Notes under the pieces: model-generated
What the model saw: only the letters and a program-made list of their open reading frames with translations
Told to the model about the DNA's origin: nothing
Databases searched by the model: none
NCBI GenBank assembly: GCA_905193725.1
Contig: CAJJPW010000121.1
Location: forward strand, 1-6,720
DNA length: 6,720 bases
From: an uncultured Eubacteriales bacterium
GTDB taxonomy: Bacteria > Bacillota > Clostridia > Christensenellales > Christensenellaceae
Reading direction: 5' to 3'
Made by a program: the position numbers and the translations under genes
Shown here: positions 6,301 through 6,720 of the stretch, piece by piece
Layout: every line of letters starts with the position of its first letter
Numbering within the stretch: the first letter of the stretch is position 1

Positions 6301-6720
6301 GTAGCCGTCCTCGTCGTATTCTGGCAATCCAAAAACAGTCACCTTCCATGGAGCAGTTTCTTGAGCCGTGATGCCCAGCTGCCCGTTGATCACCGTGGGC
6401 TGATCATCCACTACACCATCCACTGTACACCAAGCGATGGGCTGGCTTTCCAGCGCTCCGCTGTGGTTACTGCGATAGATGACAAAGCTAGCAGTAGTAC
6501 CCTCTGGTGGCGTGATGATCTCTCCGTTTTCATCCTGCCACAGTTTGGTGATCTCATATATGATGGTATTTTTAATGGTATTCGTGATATGGCTGGATCC
6601 ATCTGCGGCGATCTCCACCTGGGATTGATATTGGATCTCCCTCCCATTTTGTATCAATGTAAAGGTGCCTCCTCCATTTTCATCTGGCGTCAGCAAGTTA
6701 TCATGAGATCCCACTCCCTG
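1..6720 (-). CDS. Giant multi-domain CnaB-repeat cell-surface adhesin, internal fragment (both ends missing)
   Basis: One reading frame is open across all 2,240 codons (first codon at 6718-6720, last at 1-3), with no start or stop in the window. The translation is a tandem series of CnaB-type domains: a Lys-x-Trp opening strand, often an RPxS/RPD loop, a WEY strand, an LPKYDxNG-like turn, a YxVxE strand and a closing TN strand. In this family Lys and Asn form a spontaneous isopeptide bond promoted by Glu, making rigid, protease-resistant stalks on Gram-positive cell walls. The composition is acidic and Tyr/Trp-rich, with only four Cys (residues 98, 913, 1290, 1557), as expected for isopeptide- rather than disulfide-stabilised proteins. 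The signal peptide and N-terminal head should lie right of 6720, and the sorting signal left of 1. Family assignment is secure; ligand and exact role are unknown. A sortase-polymerised pilin is possible, but the length favours a monomeric adhesin. Confidence 0.95.
304..624 (-). repeat. CnaB domain 16, type C of the cassette, copy 2 (residues 2033-2139)
   Basis: It opens with IQIPVKKIW (Lys2042 by position relative to Trp), then GLRPESITVVLYANG, ELKKDAV, TGGEDNVWEYIF, the turn LPKYDENGK, ILYTVVE (Glu2119), VPEGY and DGFTITN (Asn2137). It is the last CnaB domain before the C-terminal DUF7601-like domain. Confidence 0.93.
625..909 (-). repeat. CnaB domain 15, type B of the cassette, copy 2 (residues 1938-2032)
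   Basis: It opens with DITGTKTWKDDGNAY (Lys1945), then GTRPDDLALVLWR, VWEYQYTELPK, RYTYRVEE (Glu2012) and YQLTN (Asn2030). It is the most compact domain, with the 18-residue Glu-to-Asn spacing shared with domains 12, 13 and 16. Confidence 0.9.
910..1239 (-). repeat. CnaB domain 14, type A of the cassette, copy 2 (residues 1828-1937)
   Basis: It opens with IDVEKIW (Lys1835), then GGVPEE, VGLYRT, a WQGSF strand, VKKFDETGARY in place of the LPKYD turn, YLYSVKE (Glu1906) and LTISN (Asn1935). The GGIPAEES stretch after Glu corresponds to GGKPAEQAS in domain 11. Confidence 0.87.
1240..1560 (-). repeat. CnaB domain 13, type C of the cassette, copy 1 (residues 1721-1827)
   Basis: It opens with IQIPVQKQW (Lys1730), then GLRPESVTFVLYANG, KLKKDAN, FGGEDNTWEYTF, the turn LEKYDENGK, IEYTVKE (Glu1807) and DGFTITNT (Asn1825). 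This is a textbook CnaB sequence with an 18-residue Glu-to-Asn spacing, and it matches domain 16 block for block. Confidence 0.92.
1561..1857 (-). repeat. CnaB domain 12, type B of the cassette, copy 1 (residues 1622-1720)
   Basis: It opens with DITGTKTWKDNGDAY (Lys1630), then TRPD and LTLWR, an LPTHDTNG turn, RYTYQVEE (Glu1700) and DLANT (Asn1718). Compact, with 18 residues between Glu and Asn. By eye about half its residues match domain 15 with only a few gaps. Confidence 0.9.
1858..2205 (-). repeat. CnaB domain 11, type A of the three-domain cassette, copy 1 (residues 1506-1621)
   Basis: It opens with LQVEKRW (Lys1514) and continues GVPGGEQ and VGLYRT. WQGSFANLPKYDDQG is the WxY-like strand and turn, Glu1588 lies in YFYFARE, and Asn1620 closes. 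It shares VEK-W-GVP, VGLYRT, WQGSF and a GGxPAE insertion after the Glu strand with domain 14. Cys1557 lies here and has no counterpart in domain 14. Confidence 0.85.
2206..2550 (-). repeat. CnaB domain 10 (residues 1391-1505)
   Basis: It opens with VYGEKKW (Lys1399 by position relative to Trp), followed by VPVTMELEYKG, the turn-region GSDLSQDGKTQ, the strand YRVTE (Glu1478), the AGY that commonly follows it, and closing YTFTN (Asn1504). Length is near the family norm and all triad residues are present. Confidence 0.85.
2551..2970 (-). repeat. CnaB domain 9 (residues 1251-1390)
   Basis: It opens with LTIAKTW (Lys1259) and continues GDGDNIYGSRPD, closely resembling the openings of domains 12 and 15 (KTWKDxGxAYxTRPD). 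The turn is replaced by VSGLPSADLSG. Glu1349 lies in YLYRARE and the closing Asn1388 in HATNT. A ten-residue insertion follows RPD, and the Glu-to-Asn spacing is 39. Contains Cys1290. Confidence 0.8.
2971..3504 (-). repeat. CnaB domain 8, enlarged (residues 1073-1250)
   Basis: It opens with VPFSKSW (Lys1080), has VWGKNYSFSGLPHY as WxY strand and turn, the strand AYRVVE (Glu1189) and closing HIYN (Asn1248). At about 178 residues it ties with domain 3 as the longest. One insertion (about 1105-1150, Gly/Gln/Tyr-rich) precedes the turn. A second one (about 1195-1243), rich in Tyr, lies between Glu and Asn. Confidence 0.75.
3505..3870 (-). repeat. CnaB domain 7 (residues 951-1072)
   Basis: It opens with LTGEKRW (Lys961), followed by GLRPSSITLTLYR, close to the consensus strand of domains 13 and 16. 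VWKYTYENLEKYAPNG gives the usual WxY strand and turn. Glu1038 lies in YAVKE and the closing Asn1070 in PLTN. Of the domains in the N-terminal half, this one is closest to the family consensus. Confidence 0.8.
3871..4356 (-). repeat. CnaB domain 6, Trp replaced by Tyr (residues 789-950)
   Basis: It opens with LSVKKY, the only one of the 16 complete domains in which the Trp after Lys-x is not Trp. By alignment Lys798 is the bonding Lys; Lys799 is adjacent. The turn is IYAPNG, the Glu strand IYTVTE (Glu886), and the probable closing strand AATFANR (Asn946). VSVSN (Asn920) could close the domain instead, leaving 921-946 as an added segment. It contains Cys913. Confidence 0.65.
4357..4773 (-). repeat. 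CnaB domain 5 (residues 650-788)
   Basis: It opens with IQGRKLW (Lys659), has the turn KLPKYNDRG (743-751), the strand LYIYTLE (Glu759) and closing LVSN (Asn786). An insertion before the turn (about 718-742, with VDPQSGQIVVSG) lengthens the Lys-to-Glu distance to 100 residues. Confidence 0.75.
4774..5274 (-). repeat. CnaB domain 4, enlarged (residues 483-649)
   Basis: It opens with SWYKQW (Lys492), followed by NNLRPDIYLNIYQ, the LRPxS-type strand also seen in domains 7, 13 and 16. The turn is LPKYDDYG (561-568), the Glu strand IIYYATE (Glu577) and the closing strand TFTN (Asn647). The 70-residue Glu-to-Asn spacing is the longest in the window and holds a Gly/Ser/Thr linker (about 595-603) and a possible helix (VQDVSKLESAQAQ). 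Confidence 0.75.
5275..5808 (-). repeat. CnaB domain 3, enlarged (residues 305-482)
   Basis: It opens with LTVTKSW (Lys314), has the turn ELPKYDGNG (406-414), the strand NYWVREV (Glu423) and closes with ISVENT (Asn480). At about 178 residues it is much longer than the roughly 95-115 of the compact domains. The extra length lies before the turn (residues about 340-395) and between Glu and Asn, where an acidic, Tyr-rich stretch (438-475) is inserted. Confidence 0.75.
5809..6189 (-). repeat. CnaB domain 2, variant with lost turn and long insertion (residues 178-304)
   Basis: It opens with MVRKQW (Lys186). The usual LPKYDxNG turn is absent: GVWNQW runs quickly into EEVYILE, making Glu241 the best catalytic candidate, only 55 residues after the Lys against 67 or more elsewhere. 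About 60 residues, including a Thr/Gln/Pro-rich stretch (roughly 248-277), separate it from the closing Asn302 (YVAINRR). Glu290 in YEVTYQSE is an alternative. Domain membership is likely; the triad is uncertain. Confidence 0.65.
6190..6570 (-). repeat. CnaB domain 1 (residues 51-177)
   Basis: The opening strand is EITKLW (Lys59). Then come a PPEGTTASFVIYR strand resembling the family's RPESxTxVLY, the turn LPEYDEDG (133-139), the strand YEYLMLE (Glu148) and closing TTVIN (Asn174). A complete predicted isopeptide triad is present. It carries one of the four Cys of the window (Cys98). Confidence 0.8.
6571..6720 (-). repeat. CnaB domain 0, C-terminal part only (residues 1-50)
   Basis: The segment contains NGREIQYQSQVE, which fits the turn plus YxVxE strand of CnaB domains (Glu36), followed by a closing ITNT strand (Asn47). 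The Lys-bearing first strand lies beyond the right edge. The 11-residue Glu-to-Asn spacing is the shortest in the window, so the assignment of Glu36 is tentative. Confidence 0.6.

Noticed and set aside
1..6720. CRISPR array, phage or toxin repeat system suggested by the periodic sequence
   Set aside because: The period is about 300-530 bp per domain, stays in frame and encodes conserved protein folds. There are no short identical repeats with unique spacers.

Overview
The window lies wholly inside one very large gene on the minus strand. Reading the reverse complement from position 6720 to position 1 gives 2,240 codons with no stop. Neither the start nor the stop codon is in the window, so this is an internal-to-near-C-terminal part of a protein longer than 2,240 residues. 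Residue n below means the codon at positions 6721-3n to 6723-3n.

The protein is a string of CnaB-type (collagen-binding-protein B / SpaA-like prealbumin fold) domains, the building blocks of Gram-positive surface adhesins and pilins. I can delimit the tail of one domain, 16 complete domains and a final DUF7601/FctA-like domain that runs off the left edge. Nearly every domain opens with a Lys-x-Trp strand, has a central Tyr-x-Val-x-Glu strand and closes on an Asn, which is the Lys/Glu/Asn set that forms the intramolecular isopeptide bond in this family. Only four cysteines occur in 2,240 residues.

Layout, N to C (right to left): domains 0-9 (positions 6720 to 2551) are mostly enlarged and diverged, many with long insertions before the closing Asn. 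Domains 10-16 (2550 to 304) are compact and close to the family consensus. Within the latter, domains 11-12-13 and 14-15-16 are two copies of a three-domain cassette of about 315 residues (about 945 bp). Domain 17 (303 to 1) is of a type that commonly sits just before the LPXTG sorting signal, so the C-terminus is probably a short way beyond position 1.

The protein type suggests a Gram-positive Bacillota, most likely a Clostridia-like gut or animal-associated bacterium. That is inferred from the family and from the balanced base composition; no taxonomic marker is present. There is no intergenic DNA, RNA gene, mobile element or CRISPR array, and all plus-strand open frames look like antisense shadows. 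The likely role is a long, mechanically stable, cell-wall-anchored stalk with diverged, possibly ligand-binding, domains towards the distal end.
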